Assembly: GCF_005519465.1 (NCBI RefSeq)
Contig: NZ_CP027858.1
Span: forward strand, 992,001-1,056,000
Direction of reading: 5' to 3'
Source of the DNA: Streptomyces clavuligerus
Lineage (GTDB): Bacteria > Actinomycetota > Actinomycetes > Streptomycetales > Streptomycetaceae
DNA length: 64,000 nt
Position 1 is the stretch's first letter. Each line of letters begins with the position of its first letter. Positions 32,640-42,021 of this stretch are shown here, piece by piece. A model generated the notes under the pieces. The model did no database searches. It was not told the DNA's origin and saw nothing but the letters and a program-made list of their open reading frames with translations. The position numbers and the translations under genes were made by a program.

Positions 32640-34982
32640 ATGAACCCCACCGCGACCTATCGGCTCCAGCTCCAGCCCGGCTTCCCCTTCGCCGCCGCCC
32701 AGGCCGCCGTGCCCTACATCGCCTCCCTGGGCGTGTCCCATCTGCATCTGTCGCCGGTCATGGAGGCGCGGCCGGGCTCGACCCACGGATACGACGTCAC
32801 CGACCCCACCCGGGTACGGCGGGAACTGGGCGGCGAGCAGGGGCTGCGGGCCCTCGCCGGGACCGCGCGCGCCCACGGCCTCGGACTGGTGCTCGACATC
32901 GTGCCGAACCACATGTACGCCGGGCCGCAGGAGAACGCCGCGCTCTGGGACGTCCTGCGCTCGGGGCCCGCGTCGCCGTTCGCCCGCTGGTTCGACATCG
33001 ACTGGGAGGCGGGCGGCGGGCGGGTGCTGCTGCCCCTGCTGGAGCGGCCCATCGGGCCGGACGAGCTGCGCGGGATGCGGGTCGAGGGCTCCGTACTGCA
33101 CTGCGCCGGGCAGCGGCTCCCGCTGCGCGATTCGACCGAGTCCCTGCCGCTGCCGGAGCTGCTCGACGCCCAGTGGTACCGGCTGGGCTGGTGGCGGCTC
33201 GGCCGCACCGAGCTGACCTACCGGCGGTTCTTCACCGTCCTCCAGCTCATCGGGGTACGGGTGGAGGACCCGGAGGTCTTCGACGCCACCCACGCCAAGG
33301 TGATCGAACTGGTCCGGGACGGGGTGGTGGAGGGCCTGCGGGTCGACCACCCCGACGGGCTCGCGGACCCCGAGGCGTATCTGCGGCGGCTCGACGACGC
33401 GGTGGGCGGCGGCTGCTGGACCGTGGTCGAGAAGATCCTCACCGGCGAGGAACGGCTGCCCCCCGGCTGGCCGGTGGCGGGCACCACCGGCTACGACCAG
33501 CTCCGGCGCGTCGACGGGCTCTTCACCGACCCGGCCGGGCTGGCCGGGCTGACGGGGCGCTACCGGGAGTTCACGGGGGTCGCCGGGGACCGGGGCGGCC
33601 TCTGGGAGGCGACGGTGCGCCGGGCCGCGTACCGCTTCACCGGGCATGAGCTGGCCGCCGAGGTGAACGCGCTGACCCGGCTCGCGACCCGCGTCTGCGC
33701 CGGGGATCTCGCCCTGCGCGACCACGCCCCCTGGGCGCTGCGGACCGCGGTCCAGGAACTGCTGGTACGCGTTCCGGTCTACCGCCCGTACCCCATCGGC
33801 GGGGAGGACGTGCTCACCGTGACGGCCGCGGCGGGCGCCAAGGCGGCGTTCTCCGTGCCCGAGGAGGCGGCGGCGGTGGACGTCGTCCGGGATCTGGCCC
33901 TGGGGCGGCTGGGCGGGAGCCCGTCCCGGGACGCCTTCCGCGCCCGGTTCGCCCAGACGGCCGCCGCGCTGCGGGCCAAGTCCGTCGAGGACACCGCGTA
34001 CTACCGCTATGTGCCGCTGCTCTCGGCCAACGAGGTCGGCGGGGACCCGGGGGCGCCCGCGGTCTGCCCGGACGACTTCCACGCGCACAGCGAGCGGCTC
34101 GCCCGCGACTGGCCCGCCACCGGGACCGTGCTCACCACCCACGACACCAAACGGAGTGCGGACGTCCGGGCGCGGATCGCGGTGCTGTCCGAGTGCCCGG
34201 AGCGGTGGGGCGCGTTCCTGGAGCAGGTCACCGAGGAGTCGGCCCGGGTACCGGGCGGCCGGGCCCCGGACCCCCATCTGGCGTGGACGGCCTGGCAGAC
34301 CGCCTTCGGCTTCGGCGTCCCGGACGGCGAGCGGCTGCGGGACGCCCTGCTCAAGGGGGTGCGGGAGGCCGCGCTGCACACCGGCTGGAGCGAGCCCGAC
34401 CCCGTGTACGAGAGTGCCGTGGCCCGCTTCGTGGCCGCCGGGCCGCTGGGTCCCTCCCTGCACACCCTGCGGTCCCTCACCCGCGAACTGGCCCCCTACG
34501 CACGGGCCAACGCGCTCGGCGCGACCCTGCTCCAGCTCACGACGGTGGGGGTGCCGGATCTCTACCAGGGCAGCGAACGGGAGTACGCGGCGCTGGTCGA
34601 CCCGGACAACCGGGGGCCGTTCCGGGAGCCCGAGCCGGACGAGAAGACGGCGCTCGTCCGGGCGGCGCTGGCGCTGCGGCGGGAGCGGCCGGAGGTCTTC
34701 GGCCCCGTGGGGACCTATGTGCCGCTGCGGGCGGACGGACCGGCCGCCGGGCACTGCGTCGCCTTCTGCCGCACGGGAGAGGTGGTCACGGCGGTCACCC
34801 GGCTGTCGCTGCGGCTGGAGCGGGCGGGCGGCTGGGGCGACACGGAGCTGGCCCTCCCCGCCGGGCGGTGGGCGGAGCGGCTGCCGGGGCGGGAGCGGCG
34901 GCACTGGGACGGCGGCGGTGAGCCGGTGCCGCTGCGGGAGCTGTTCGCCCGGCGCCCGGTGGCGCTGCTGGCCCGGGTGTGA
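32640..34982 (+). CDS. treY: Malto-oligosyltrehalose synthase
   Basis: 780 aa, GH13_26. It turns the reducing-end alpha-1,4 bond of maltodextrins into the alpha,alpha-1,1 bond of trehalose. Starts with the family pattern TATYRLQLQPGFPFAAAQAAVPYIASLGVSHLHLSPV. Catalytic regions: GLRVDHPDGLADPEAYL (Asp), VVEKILTGEERLP (Glu) and TTHDTKRSADVRARI (Asp). Ends with GVPDLYQGSEREYAALVDPDNRGP and the C-terminal beta domain. The start ATG at 32640 has only a weak Shine-Dalgarno. It lies 114 bp after glgX; treZ is 5 kb further on the same strand. Confidence 0.96.
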   Translation: MNPTATYRLQLQPGFPFAAAQAAVPYIASLGVSHLHLSPVMEARPGSTHGYDVTDPTRVRRELGGEQGLRALAGTARAHGLGLVLDIVPNHMYAGPQENAALWDVLRSGPASPFARWFDIDWEAGGGRVLLPLLERPIGPDELRGMRVEGSVLHCAGQRLPLRDSTESLPLPELLDAQWYRLGWWRLGRTELTYRRFFTVLQLIGVRVEDPEVFDATHAKVIELVRDGVVEGLRVDHPDGLADPEAYLRRLDDAVGGGCWTVVEKILTGEERLPPGWPVAGTTGYDQLRRVDGLFTDPAGLAGLTGRYREFTGVAGDRGGLWEATVRRAAYRFTGHELAAEVNALTRLATRVCAGDLALRDHAPWALRTAVQELLVRVPVYRPYPIGGEDVLTVTAAAGAKAAFSVPEEAAAVDVVRDLALGRLGGSPSRDAFRARFAQTAAALRAKSVEDTAYYRYVPLLSANEVGGDPGAPAVCPDDFHAHSERLARDWPATGTVLTTHDTKRSADVRARIAVLSECPERWGAFLEQVTEESARVPGGRAPDPHLAWTAWQTAFGFGVPDGERLRDALLKGVREAALHTGWSEPDPVYESAVARFVAAGPLGPSLHTLRSLTRELAPYARANALGATLLQLTTVGVPDLYQGSEREYAALVDPDNRGPFREPEPDEKTALVRAALALRRERPEVFGPVGTYVPLRADGPAAGHCVAFCRTGEVVTAVTRLSLRLERAGGWGDTELALPAGRWAERLPGRERRHWDGGGEPVPLRELFARRPVALLARV

Positions 34983-35029
34983 ACGGCGGGCGGGGACACC
35001 CGGGCCGGGAAGGAACGGCCGACACGTCG

Positions 35030-35590
35030 TCAGCGGGTGGTGAGGCGGAAGCTCATCCGGCCGAAACCCACCATGTCGCCCGCCCGGACCACGGCGGTTC
35101 CCATCACCCTGCGACCGTTGACCGTGGTCCCGTTCGTGGAACCGAGATCCCGCAGCAGCCACACCCCGTGACGGGCGGTCAGCTCGGCGTGCCAGCGGGA
35201 GACGGTGTCATGGCTCAGCCGCAGCCCGTTCCCCGGTTCCCGCCCTATCCGCAGCGGCGCGGGGCCCGGCTCGGGCAGCATCAGCGGCGGCAGCTTCTGG
35301 GTGTGCCAGGCCCGCCGCAGCCGTTCGACGAAGGCCGACGCCTCCCCCACCGCGCCGACCAGCCGCCCGCCGACCCCCGGGCGGCGCTCGGCGCCGAGGT
35401 CGGCGGTGAGCGCCGCCAACTCGTCCGCGCTGCGGGCGGCGAGCGCCAGTTCCATCCGGCGCAGAAAGGTGTCGTGCGAGAGCCTGCCCTGCGCCACGCC
35501 CTCGCTGAGCACACCGACGGCCCGGTCCCGGTCGGCGTCCGAGAGCCGGGCCGGAACGGCATGGATGGGGAACTCGAAGGACGACGTCAC
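35030..35590 (-). CDS. DUF1707 and FHA domain protein
   Basis: 186 aa. N-terminal DUF1707 (RLSDADRDRAVGVLSEGVAQGRLSHDTFLRRMELALAARSADELAALTADL, about residues 14-64), a short linker, and a C-terminal FHA phosphothreonine-binding domain (LRIGREPGNGLRLSHDTVSRWHAEL and LRDLGSTNGTTVNGRRV). FHA domains read Ser/Thr kinase signalling. The GTG at 35590 was chosen because DUF1707 begins there; the longer frame upstream is low-complexity. Convergent with treY (47-bp gap). No kinase gene is adjacent. Confidence 0.88.
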   Translation of the reverse strand: MTSSFEFPIHAVPARLSDADRDRAVGVLSEGVAQGRLSHDTFLRRMELALAARSADELAALTADLGAERRPGVGGRLVGAVGEASAFVERLRRAWHTQKLPPLMLPEPGPAPLRIGREPGNGLRLSHDTVSRWHAELTARHGVWLLRDLGSTNGTTVNGRRVMGTAVVRAGDMVGFGRMSFRLTTR

Positions 35591-35886
35591 CCGGCAATTG
35601 TCGGTCCGGTGCGCTCCCGGTGTCCAGAAACGGGAAAACCGGAACAACGGCGCCCGCACACCACCGGGGCGCCGGAGCGGGCCGGGGAGCGGCGCGGGCG
35701 CGGGCCCCGGAAAACGGAGTGGACGGCACGGCCCGGCACCGGTTAGCGTGATCATGACGCCCGAGGACGACGGAGAGGAGGCGAGTGCCGTGTTCACCAC
35801 CAGTACCCCGCGCTCCCGCCCTGTCCGCCCGGCGTTCACAGCCTGACCGGGAGCGCTTCGACAGCATCTCTTCCGGAGGCTTCTCC

Positions 35887-36795
35887 ATGACCGGTCCGGT
35901 CATCCGTACGCTCAGCGAGAGCGACGCCCATCTCTTTGACTCCCTGCCCGACCCGCTCGGCGTCGGCCGCGCGCTGGCGCGGGCCACCCACCGCCCCGAG
36001 TGGAAGCGGGTCGCCCTGCGCGACGGCGCCGTCGTGGCCCGGGGCGCCTGGTGGGGCGGCCCCGACGACACCGCCCCCGTCCTGCTCAACTGGCTGGATG
36101 TGGCCGAGGGCGAGGAGGAGGCCGGTGCCGAACTGCTGCGCACCGCCCCCCATCGCGTCGAGTACCAGCTCATCCTCCCCCGGGGCTGGCGCGAGGACCC
36201 GGTGACCCGGGCCGCGGGCGAGGCCCGGCTGCGGGCCGCCAGGTCCGCCGGGATGCGGGTCCTCGTCGAGCGGTACCAGTACCGCTGGACCCCCGCGTGC
36301 GGGCTGCCCGAGCGGCCGGGACGGCTGGTGTTCCGGCCCGAGCCCGACGACGAGGTCATCCTGGACGTCCTGCGCCGGGTGCACTCGGCCACACTCGACG
36401 CGCACGCCCTGCTCGACATCGCCGAGGGCGGCCTCGACCGGGCCGCCCGCGCCGAGCTGGACTACTTCCACTGGTGCCCCTCGCCGCGCGAGTGGTGGCA
36501 GCTCGCGCACACCCCCGGCGGGGAGTTGGTCGGGCTGCACATCCCCGCGCACAACCCCTCCGGGCCGTGCGTCGGCTTCATCGGGGTGGTCCCGGAGCAG
36601 CGCGGCCACGGCTACGCGTACGACCTGCTCGCCGAGTGCACCCACCATCTCGCCGCCGAGGGCGCGGAGTTCATCGCGGGCGCCACCGACCAGGGCAACT
36701 TCCCGATGGCGGCGAACTTCGCCAAGGCCGGGCACCCCATCGTCGACGAGCGGATCCATCTGGTGTACGAGGGGGACGCGGAACCGCGCCCCTGA
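35887..36795 (+). CDS. GNAT-family N-acetyltransferase, two-domain
   Basis: 302 aa. The N-terminal half lacks the acetyl-CoA loop; the C-terminal half has LVGLHIPAHNPSGPCVGFIGVVPEQRGHGYAYDLLAECTHHLAAEGAEFIAGATDQGNFPMAANFAKAGH, with the acetyl-CoA loop EQRGHGYA. This two-lobed layout is known in larger GNAT proteins such as mycothiol synthase-like enzymes. The ATG at 35887 has GGAGG seven bases upstream. The substrate is unknown. The 296-bp gap before it (35591-35886) contains no gene. Confidence 0.87.
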   Translation: MTGPVIRTLSESDAHLFDSLPDPLGVGRALARATHRPEWKRVALRDGAVVARGAWWGGPDDTAPVLLNWLDVAEGEEEAGAELLRTAPHRVEYQLILPRGWREDPVTRAAGEARLRAARSAGMRVLVERYQYRWTPACGLPERPGRLVFRPEPDDEVILDVLRRVHSATLDAHALLDIAEGGLDRAARAELDYFHWCPSPREWWQLAHTPGGELVGLHIPAHNPSGPCVGFIGVVPEQRGHGYAYDLLAECTHHLAAEGAEFIAGATDQGNFPMAANFAKAGHPIVDERIHLVYEGDAEPRP

Positions 36796-36958
36796 CAGAA
36801 GCGGCAAAAGGCCACCGCGGGCAGTGAAACGGTACTCCGGGCGACGGAAGTTCCGTATACCGGCGGATGGCCGCCGCCCGGGGGCGTCCATAGAATCCGG
36901 ACGTCCCCGGGCGGCGGGCGCACGGCCCCTGTCGACCGAGCCGAATCGCGAGCCGCCC

Positions 36959-38200
36959 ATGAGGACCGAGCAGCCGCACGTCCGAGACAGCACCGCCGAC
37001 GAGCCGTCCGAAGCCGTGGGGCGGGGCTGGACCGCCCGGCTGATGCTGCTCCACTTCGGCCTCTATCTGGCCCTGCTGCCGTCGGCGCAGATCCTGCTCG
37101 CCGAGCACATGGCCGAGGTCGCCCCGGTGAGCAAGGAGGCCGCCCTGGGCTGGGCCACCGGCTTCGGGGCGCTCGTCGCCGTGGTCACGAACCCGGTGGC
37201 GGGCGCCCTCTCGGACCGGACCACCACCCGGATCGGGCGGCGCAGACCCTGGATCGCGGGCGGGGCGGCCGTCGGCGCCCTGGGCCTCGCCCTCACCGCG
37301 GCGCAGTCGACGGTCACCGGGGTGACGGTCGGCTGGTGCCTGGCCCAAGTGGGCCTGAACGCGCAGCTCGCCGCCGCCGTCGCCGCCGTCCCCGACCGGG
37401 TCCCGGTACGGCAGCGGGCCTCGGTCAGCGGCTCGGTCGCGATACCGCAGGCCCTGGGGCTGGTGATCGGCGCCGCCCTCATCACCACGGTGGTGACCGG
37501 GACCGCGGGCGGCTATCTGCTGCTGGGCGGGCTCGCCATGGTGTGCGCCCTGCCCTTTCTGCTGCTCCCCGAGCCCCCGTCCCGGCCGGTCGTACGGGCC
37601 CGGCCGCGGCTGCGGGACTTCTGGGTGAGCCCCCGGGCCCACCCGGACTACGGCTGGGCCTGGGCCACCCGGTTCCTGGTGAACGTGGGGAACAGCCTGG
37701 GCACCCTCTATCTGCTGTACTACCTCAAGGACGCGGTGGGCCACACCGATCCGGAACGCGGTGTGCTCATCCTCACCGGGCTCTACACGGCCGGACTGGC
37801 GGCGACCTCCTTCGCGGCGGGCGTGGTCTCGGACCGGCTGGGCCGACGCCGGCCGCTGGTGGCGGCCGGGGCCCTGATGATGTCCCTCTCGGCACTGCTG
37901 ATGGCCTCCACCCACACCTGGACCACGGCGATGGGCGCGGCGACGCTGGTCGGCATGGGGCTCGGCATCTATATCGCCACCGAGCAGGCCCTGCTCACCG
38001 AGGTGCTGCCCCAATCGGCCGACCGGGGCAAGGATCTCGGCCTCCTCAACGCGGCCAACACCATCCCCCAGGTCCTCAGCCCCGTCCTGGGCGCGTTCGT
38101 GGTGACCGGGGCCGACGGCTACACCGCGCTCTATCTGATCTCGGCGGGGACCGGCGCGCTCGGCGCGGCCCTGGTGTGGCGCATCCGCTCCGTGCGCTGA
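36959..38200 (+). CDS. Major facilitator superfamily transporter, sugar-type
   Basis: 413 aa with 12 predicted membrane helices. The loop between helices 2 and 3 has the MFS motif A variant GALSDRTTTRIGRRRPWIAGG, a form seen in sucrose/glycoside proton symporters. The mirror motif SDRLGRRRPLVAAG lies between helices 8 and 9. The end is short. It is convergent with a GH1 beta-glucosidase, which suggests uptake of a beta-glucoside, but that is inference from position. Confidence 0.88.
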   Translation: MRTEQPHVRDSTADEPSEAVGRGWTARLMLLHFGLYLALLPSAQILLAEHMAEVAPVSKEAALGWATGFGALVAVVTNPVAGALSDRTTTRIGRRRPWIAGGAAVGALGLALTAAQSTVTGVTVGWCLAQVGLNAQLAAAVAAVPDRVPVRQRASVSGSVAIPQALGLVIGAALITTVVTGTAGGYLLLGGLAMVCALPFLLLPEPPSRPVVRARPRLRDFWVSPRAHPDYGWAWATRFLVNVGNSLGTLYLLYYLKDAVGHTDPERGVLILTGLYTAGLAATSFAAGVVSDRLGRRRPLVAAGALMMSLSALLMASTHTWTTAMGAATLVGMGLGIYIATEQALLTEVLPQSADRGKDLGLLNAANTIPQVLSPVLGAFVVTGADGYTALYLISAGTGALGAALVWRIRSVR

Positions 38201-38212
38201 CCGGACGGGCCG

Positions 38213-38247
38213 CGGGGGGGCGGACGGGCCCGCCGTCCGTCCCCCCC
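38213..38247. terminator. Bidirectional terminator after the MFS gene
   Basis: A 14-bp stem with one G-T pair (38214-38227 with 38233-38246) and a 5-nt loop. It begins 13 bp past the MFS stop, in the gap between convergent genes. Confidence 0.75.
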
Positions 38248-38308
38248 GGACTCACCCACCACAACGGCACGCCCAGCGCCTGACCGCCCGCCGACCGCCC
38301 CCGCGGGC

Positions 38309-38500
38309 TCACCCCTCCTGGACCTGCGACGCCTCCGGCACGGGGCGGGCGGTGTGCTCCTTCGACCCGGTGCGCTCCTCGGTGCGGTGGCCGCGCGCGA
38401 TGCAGTCGCGCACCACCGCCTCCACGGCGTCCCGCGGCGAGCCCACCCCCGCGAGCACCATCACCTCCACCACCGGCTCCGCGTCGGGACTGATGCTCAC
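38309..38500 (-). CDS. Small hypothetical protein downstream of the glucosidase
   Basis: 63 aa from GTG 38500. Reads VSISPDAEPVVEVMVLAGVGSPRDAVEAVVRDCIARGHRTEER, then a polar tail. The amphipathic helix and good codon bias look protein-like. No family is recognised and the start is weak, as the nearest AGGAGG is about 15 bases away. It lies 86 bp after the glucosidase stop on the same strand. Confidence 0.4.
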   Translation of the reverse strand: MSISPDAEPVVEVMVLAGVGSPRDAVEAVVRDCIARGHRTEERTGSKEHTARPVPEASQVQEG

Positions 38501-38586
38501 CCCGGCCGTCCGGAACCCCTCCTCCCGCTGTCTGATCGGGTGCCGACCGCCGGCCCCGGTCCCCGGCGGTCGGCCCGCGTCGGCGC

Positions 38587-40005
38587 TTACCCGGATGTGC
38601 CGCGCGTGGCGTGCTGCGCCGCGATCGTGTCGCGGTACCAGGCGTACGACGCCTTCGGGGTCCGTTCCAGGGTCGCGTAGTCCACATGGACGAGCCCGAA
38701 CCGCTGGGACGCGCCCTCCACCCACTCGATGTTGTCGGTCAGCGACCAGGTGAAGTAGCCGCGTACGTCGACGCCGTCCGTGACGGCCCGGTGCAGCGCC
38801 CGCAGATGGGAGTCGAGGTACGCGATCCGCCGCCCGTCGTCCAGCCCTCCGTACGAGCAGCCGTTCTCGGTGATGTACAGCGGCGGCAGCGCCCGGCCGT
38901 AGCGGTCCCGGAGCCCGGTGAGGAGGTCGTACAGCCCCTCGGGGACCACCGGCCAGCCGAAGTCGGTGCGCTCCTCGCTCTCGGTCTCCCGCAGGGCGAA
39001 CGGGAGGTCCGGAGGCAGCGTGATGCCCCCGAAGGCCCCGCCCGCGCCCTCCGTGCCACCGCCCGCGCCGTCTGCCGCGGGCCCGGGCTCGGGGGCGCCC
39101 ACCGCCATGGGGGCGTAGTAGTTGACGCCGTACCAGTCCAGCGGGGCGGCGATCACGGACAGGTCCTCGGCGACGGGTCCTGGCAGCAGCGCGGCCAGCT
39201 CCTCGTCCGGGTAGCGGCCGGTGAGGACCGGGTCCGCGAACGTCCAGTTGACGAGGGTGTCGTAGACCGCGGCGGCCGTCCGGTCCGCCTCGCTGTCGCC
39301 CGCGGGGCGCACCGGCGAGTGGGAGCAGGCGATCCCGATGTTCCGGGCGCCCGCCGCCCGCAGCGCCTGCACGGCCAGGCCGTGGGCGAGGAGCTGGTGG
39401 TGGGCGGCGGGCAGGGCGCCGAAGAGGAGGCGGTGGCCGGGGGCGTGCTCACCGATGGCGTAGCCCAGCAGGGTGACCTCGGCGGGCTCGTTGATGGTGA
39501 TCCACATGGGGACGCGGTCGGCGAGGCGTTCGGCGACGGCCGACGCGTACTCGGCGAACCGGGCCGCGGTGTCCCGTTCCAGCCAGCCGCCCGCCCGGTC
39601 CAGCGGAAGCGGCGTGTCCCAGTGGTAGAGGGTGGGTGCCGGGGTGATGCCCCGGCCGAGGAGTTCGTCCACCAGCCGCTCGTAGAAGTCGAGACCGGCG
39701 GGGTTGACCGGCCCGCTGCCGCCGGGGACGACCCGGGGCCAGCTCACCGAGAAGCGGAAGGCGTCCGCGCCGAGCCCGGCGAGCAGGGCCACGTCCTCCC
39801 GGTAGCGGTCGTGGAAGCCGGTGCCGCGCGAGGCGTCGGCACCGTCCTTGATGCGCCCCTGATCGGCGAAGTCGTCCCAGCCGGAGGGGCCCTTGCCCCC
39901 GGTGCGGGCGGCCCCCTCGGTCTGGAAGGCGGAGGCGGCGGCTCCCCAGAGGAAGCCGGGCGGGAAGGCGGGCAGTGCTCCGGGTGGGACCGGCGGTGTC
40001 GGCAT
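38587..40005 (-). CDS. GH1 family beta-glucosidase
   Basis: 472 aa, retaining beta-glucosidase of the bacterial GH1 type. N-terminal FPPGFLWGAAASAFQTEGAA; acid/base Glu in WITINEPAEVTLLGYAIGEHAPGH; nucleophile Glu in LYITENGCSYGGLDDGRRIAYLDSHL; C-terminal FTWSLTDNIEWVEGASQRFGLVHVDY. Near residues 290-315 a Gly-rich stretch (PEPGPAADGAGGGTEGAGG) looks inserted in a surface loop. No signal peptide, so it acts inside the cell on imported glucosides, perhaps brought in by the convergent MFS transporter. Confidence 0.95.
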   Translation of the reverse strand: MPTPPVPPGALPAFPPGFLWGAAASAFQTEGAARTGGKGPSGWDDFADQGRIKDGADASRGTGFHDRYREDVALLAGLGADAFRFSVSWPRVVPGGSGPVNPAGLDFYERLVDELLGRGITPAPTLYHWDTPLPLDRAGGWLERDTAARFAEYASAVAERLADRVPMWITINEPAEVTLLGYAIGEHAPGHRLLFGALPAAHHQLLAHGLAVQALRAAGARNIGIACSHSPVRPAGDSEADRTAAAVYDTLVNWTFADPVLTGRYPDEELAALLPGPVAEDLSVIAAPLDWYGVNYYAPMAVGAPEPGPAADGAGGGTEGAGGAFGGITLPPDLPFALRETESEERTDFGWPVVPEGLYDLLTGLRDRYGRALPPLYITENGCSYGGLDDGRRIAYLDSHLRALHRAVTDGVDVRGYFTWSLTDNIEWVEGASQRFGLVHVDYATLERTPKASYAWYRDTIAAQHATRGTSG

Positions 40006-40166
40006 GGCCCGTGACCCTAATGGGGGAAGCGGCCCTCTTCCAGGCCCCGGATTCGCCAGGATGGGCCGCAGCGCTTTCACCAGGGACGCGCTGGCGCCGG
40101 AAAGGCCGGACACCGAGGACGGCGAGCCCGGCGGACAGGACGGCGGACGGGACGAAGGGACCACCG

Positions 40167-41924
40167 GTGCGGTTCGAGGTGTGGGCGCCGTACGCGCGGG
40201 AACGGGTCGCGCTGTGGCTGGAGGGCACGGAGCTGCCCATGGAGCGGCTGGCCGGACGGGACGGCTGGTGGGGGGTGCGGGCACGGGCCGGGGACGGGGA
40301 CCGCTACGGCTTCGTCCTCGACGGCGGCCCGGTGCTGCCCGACCCGCGCTCCCGGCGGCAGCCCGAGGGACCGGACGGCCCGAGCGCCGTGGTCGTCCTC
40401 GCCGCCCCCGCGCCCGCCCCGGCGGCGCTCCCCGGCCCGGCGGGGGCGGTCCTGTACGAGCTGCACATCGGCACCTTCACCGCGGCGGGCACCCTGGACG
40501 CGGCGGCCCGGCACCTCGGCGAACTCGCCGCGCTGGGGATCACCCATGTGGAGCTGATGCCGCTCTGCCCCTTCCCCGGGCGGCACGGCTGGGGCTACGA
40601 CGGCGTCGCGCCCTGGGCGGTGCACGAGCCCTACGGCGGCCCGGCGGCGCTGCGGCGCTTCACCGACACCGCCCACGGGCTGGGGCTCGGGGTGGTCCTG
40701 GACGTCGTGCACAACCATCTGGGCCCCTCGGGGAACCATCTGCCCGCCTTCGGGCCGTACTTCACCGAGGCGCACCGCACCCCCTGGGGCGCGGCCGTCA
40801 ATCTGGACGGGCCCGGCTCGGACGAGGTCCGGGCGTATCTGCTGGGCAGCGCGCTGGCCTGGCTGCGGGACCACGGCCTGGACGGGCTGCGCCTCGACGC
40901 GGTGCACGCGCTCGCCGACGGCCGGGCGCTGACCTTCCTGGAGGAGCTGTCGGGGGCGGTGGACGCGCTCGCGGCGGAGCTGGGGCGTCCGCTGCTGCTG
41001 ATCGCGGAGTCGGACCGGTGCGACCCCCGGACCACGGCGCCCCGGCGGTCGGGCGGGCTGGGGCTGCACACCCAGTGGAACGACGACTTCCATCATGGGC
41101 TGCACACCGCGCTGACGGGCGAGGCGCAGGGCTACTACGCCGACTTCGCCAAGGCCCCGCTGGCGGCCCTGGCGAAGACGGTGACCAGGGGGTTCTTCCA
41201 CGACGGGACATACTCCTCGTTCCGGGGCCGGACACACGGCCGCCCGGTGGACGTGGCGACGACACCGGCCCACCGTTTCGTCGGCTTCGCCCAGAACCAC
41301 GACCAGATCGGCAACCGGGCGGCCGGCGACCGGCTCGCCGCGTCCCTCTCCCCCGGGCTGCTGGCCTGCGCGGCGGCGCTGGTGCTGACGGGCCCGTTCA
41401 CCCCGATGCTCTTCATGGGCGAGGAGTGGGGCGCGCGCACCCCCTGGCAGTACTTCACCGACCACACCGATCCGGCGCTCGCGGCGGCCGTACGGGAGGG
41501 CAGACGGCGGGAGTTCGCCGCGCAGGGCCGACCCGCGGAGGAGGTCCCGGACCCGCAGGACCCCGCGACCCGGGACCGCTCCTGTCTGGACCGCTCGGAA
41601 CGGGAACGGGAGCCGCACGCCCGGCTGCTCGCGTGGCACCGGGAGCTGATCGCGCTGCGGCGCGCGTGGCCCGATCTCACCGATCCCGATCTGGGGGCCG
41701 TGCGGGTGGCGTACGACGAGGACACCCGGCGGCTGGTGGTCCGGCGGGGCGCGCTGCGGATCGCGGTCAACCCGGCGCCGGAACCGGCCGCGCTCCGGCT
41801 GGACGGCGGGGCGGGCGGCGGCCGGGCCCGGGTGCTGGCGGCGTGGGAGCCGGTGGGGCCGCCGGACGCGGCGGGGGTGCTGCGGCTGCCGGGCGAGTGC
41901 TGCGCGGTGCTGGCGGTGGAGTGA
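40167..41924 (+). CDS. treZ: Malto-oligosyltrehalose trehalohydrolase
   Basis: 585 aa, GH13_10. It releases trehalose from the maltooligosyl-trehalose made by TreY. N-terminal CBM48-like domain starting VRFEVWAPYARERVALWLEG, then the barrel with LDVVHNHLGPSGNHLP, LDGLRLDAVHALADG (Asp), LLLIAESDRCDPRT (Glu) and FAQNHDQIGNRAAGDRL (Asp), and TPMLFMGEEWGARTPWQYFTDH. The GTG at 40167 has GAAGGGA upstream; the longer frame upstream is not protein-like. treY lies 5.2 kb upstream on the same strand, separated by four other genes. Confidence 0.95.
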   Translation: MRFEVWAPYARERVALWLEGTELPMERLAGRDGWWGVRARAGDGDRYGFVLDGGPVLPDPRSRRQPEGPDGPSAVVVLAAPAPAPAALPGPAGAVLYELHIGTFTAAGTLDAAARHLGELAALGITHVELMPLCPFPGRHGWGYDGVAPWAVHEPYGGPAALRRFTDTAHGLGLGVVLDVVHNHLGPSGNHLPAFGPYFTEAHRTPWGAAVNLDGPGSDEVRAYLLGSALAWLRDHGLDGLRLDAVHALADGRALTFLEELSGAVDALAAELGRPLLLIAESDRCDPRTTAPRRSGGLGLHTQWNDDFHHGLHTALTGEAQGYYADFAKAPLAALAKTVTRGFFHDGTYSSFRGRTHGRPVDVATTPAHRFVGFAQNHDQIGNRAAGDRLAASLSPGLLACAAALVLTGPFTPMLFMGEEWGARTPWQYFTDHTDPALAAAVREGRRREFAAQGRPAEEVPDPQDPATRDRSCLDRSEREREPHARLLAWHRELIALRRAWPDLTDPDLGAVRVAYDEDTRRLVVRRGALRIAVNPAPEPAALRLDGGAGGGRARVLAAWEPVGPPDAAGVLRLPGECCAVLAVE

Positions 41925-42021
41925 GCCGCAGCCGCGCCCGGCGGGCCGGGGCGCGGCAGCGGTGCTGTGCCTGCGCCGGTGCGCGTCCGCGCCGGTGCGC
42001 GCGTCCATGCCTGCGTCGGTG

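Noticed and set aside
30138..35162. Very long minus-strand frame (1674 codons) opposite glgX and treY, and similar long antisense frames elsewhere, for example over 3775-7572 and 6407-10024
   Set aside because: In GC-rich DNA the frames opposite real genes stay open by composition. Their translations are low-complexity and show no domains, while the opposite strand carries complete enzymes.
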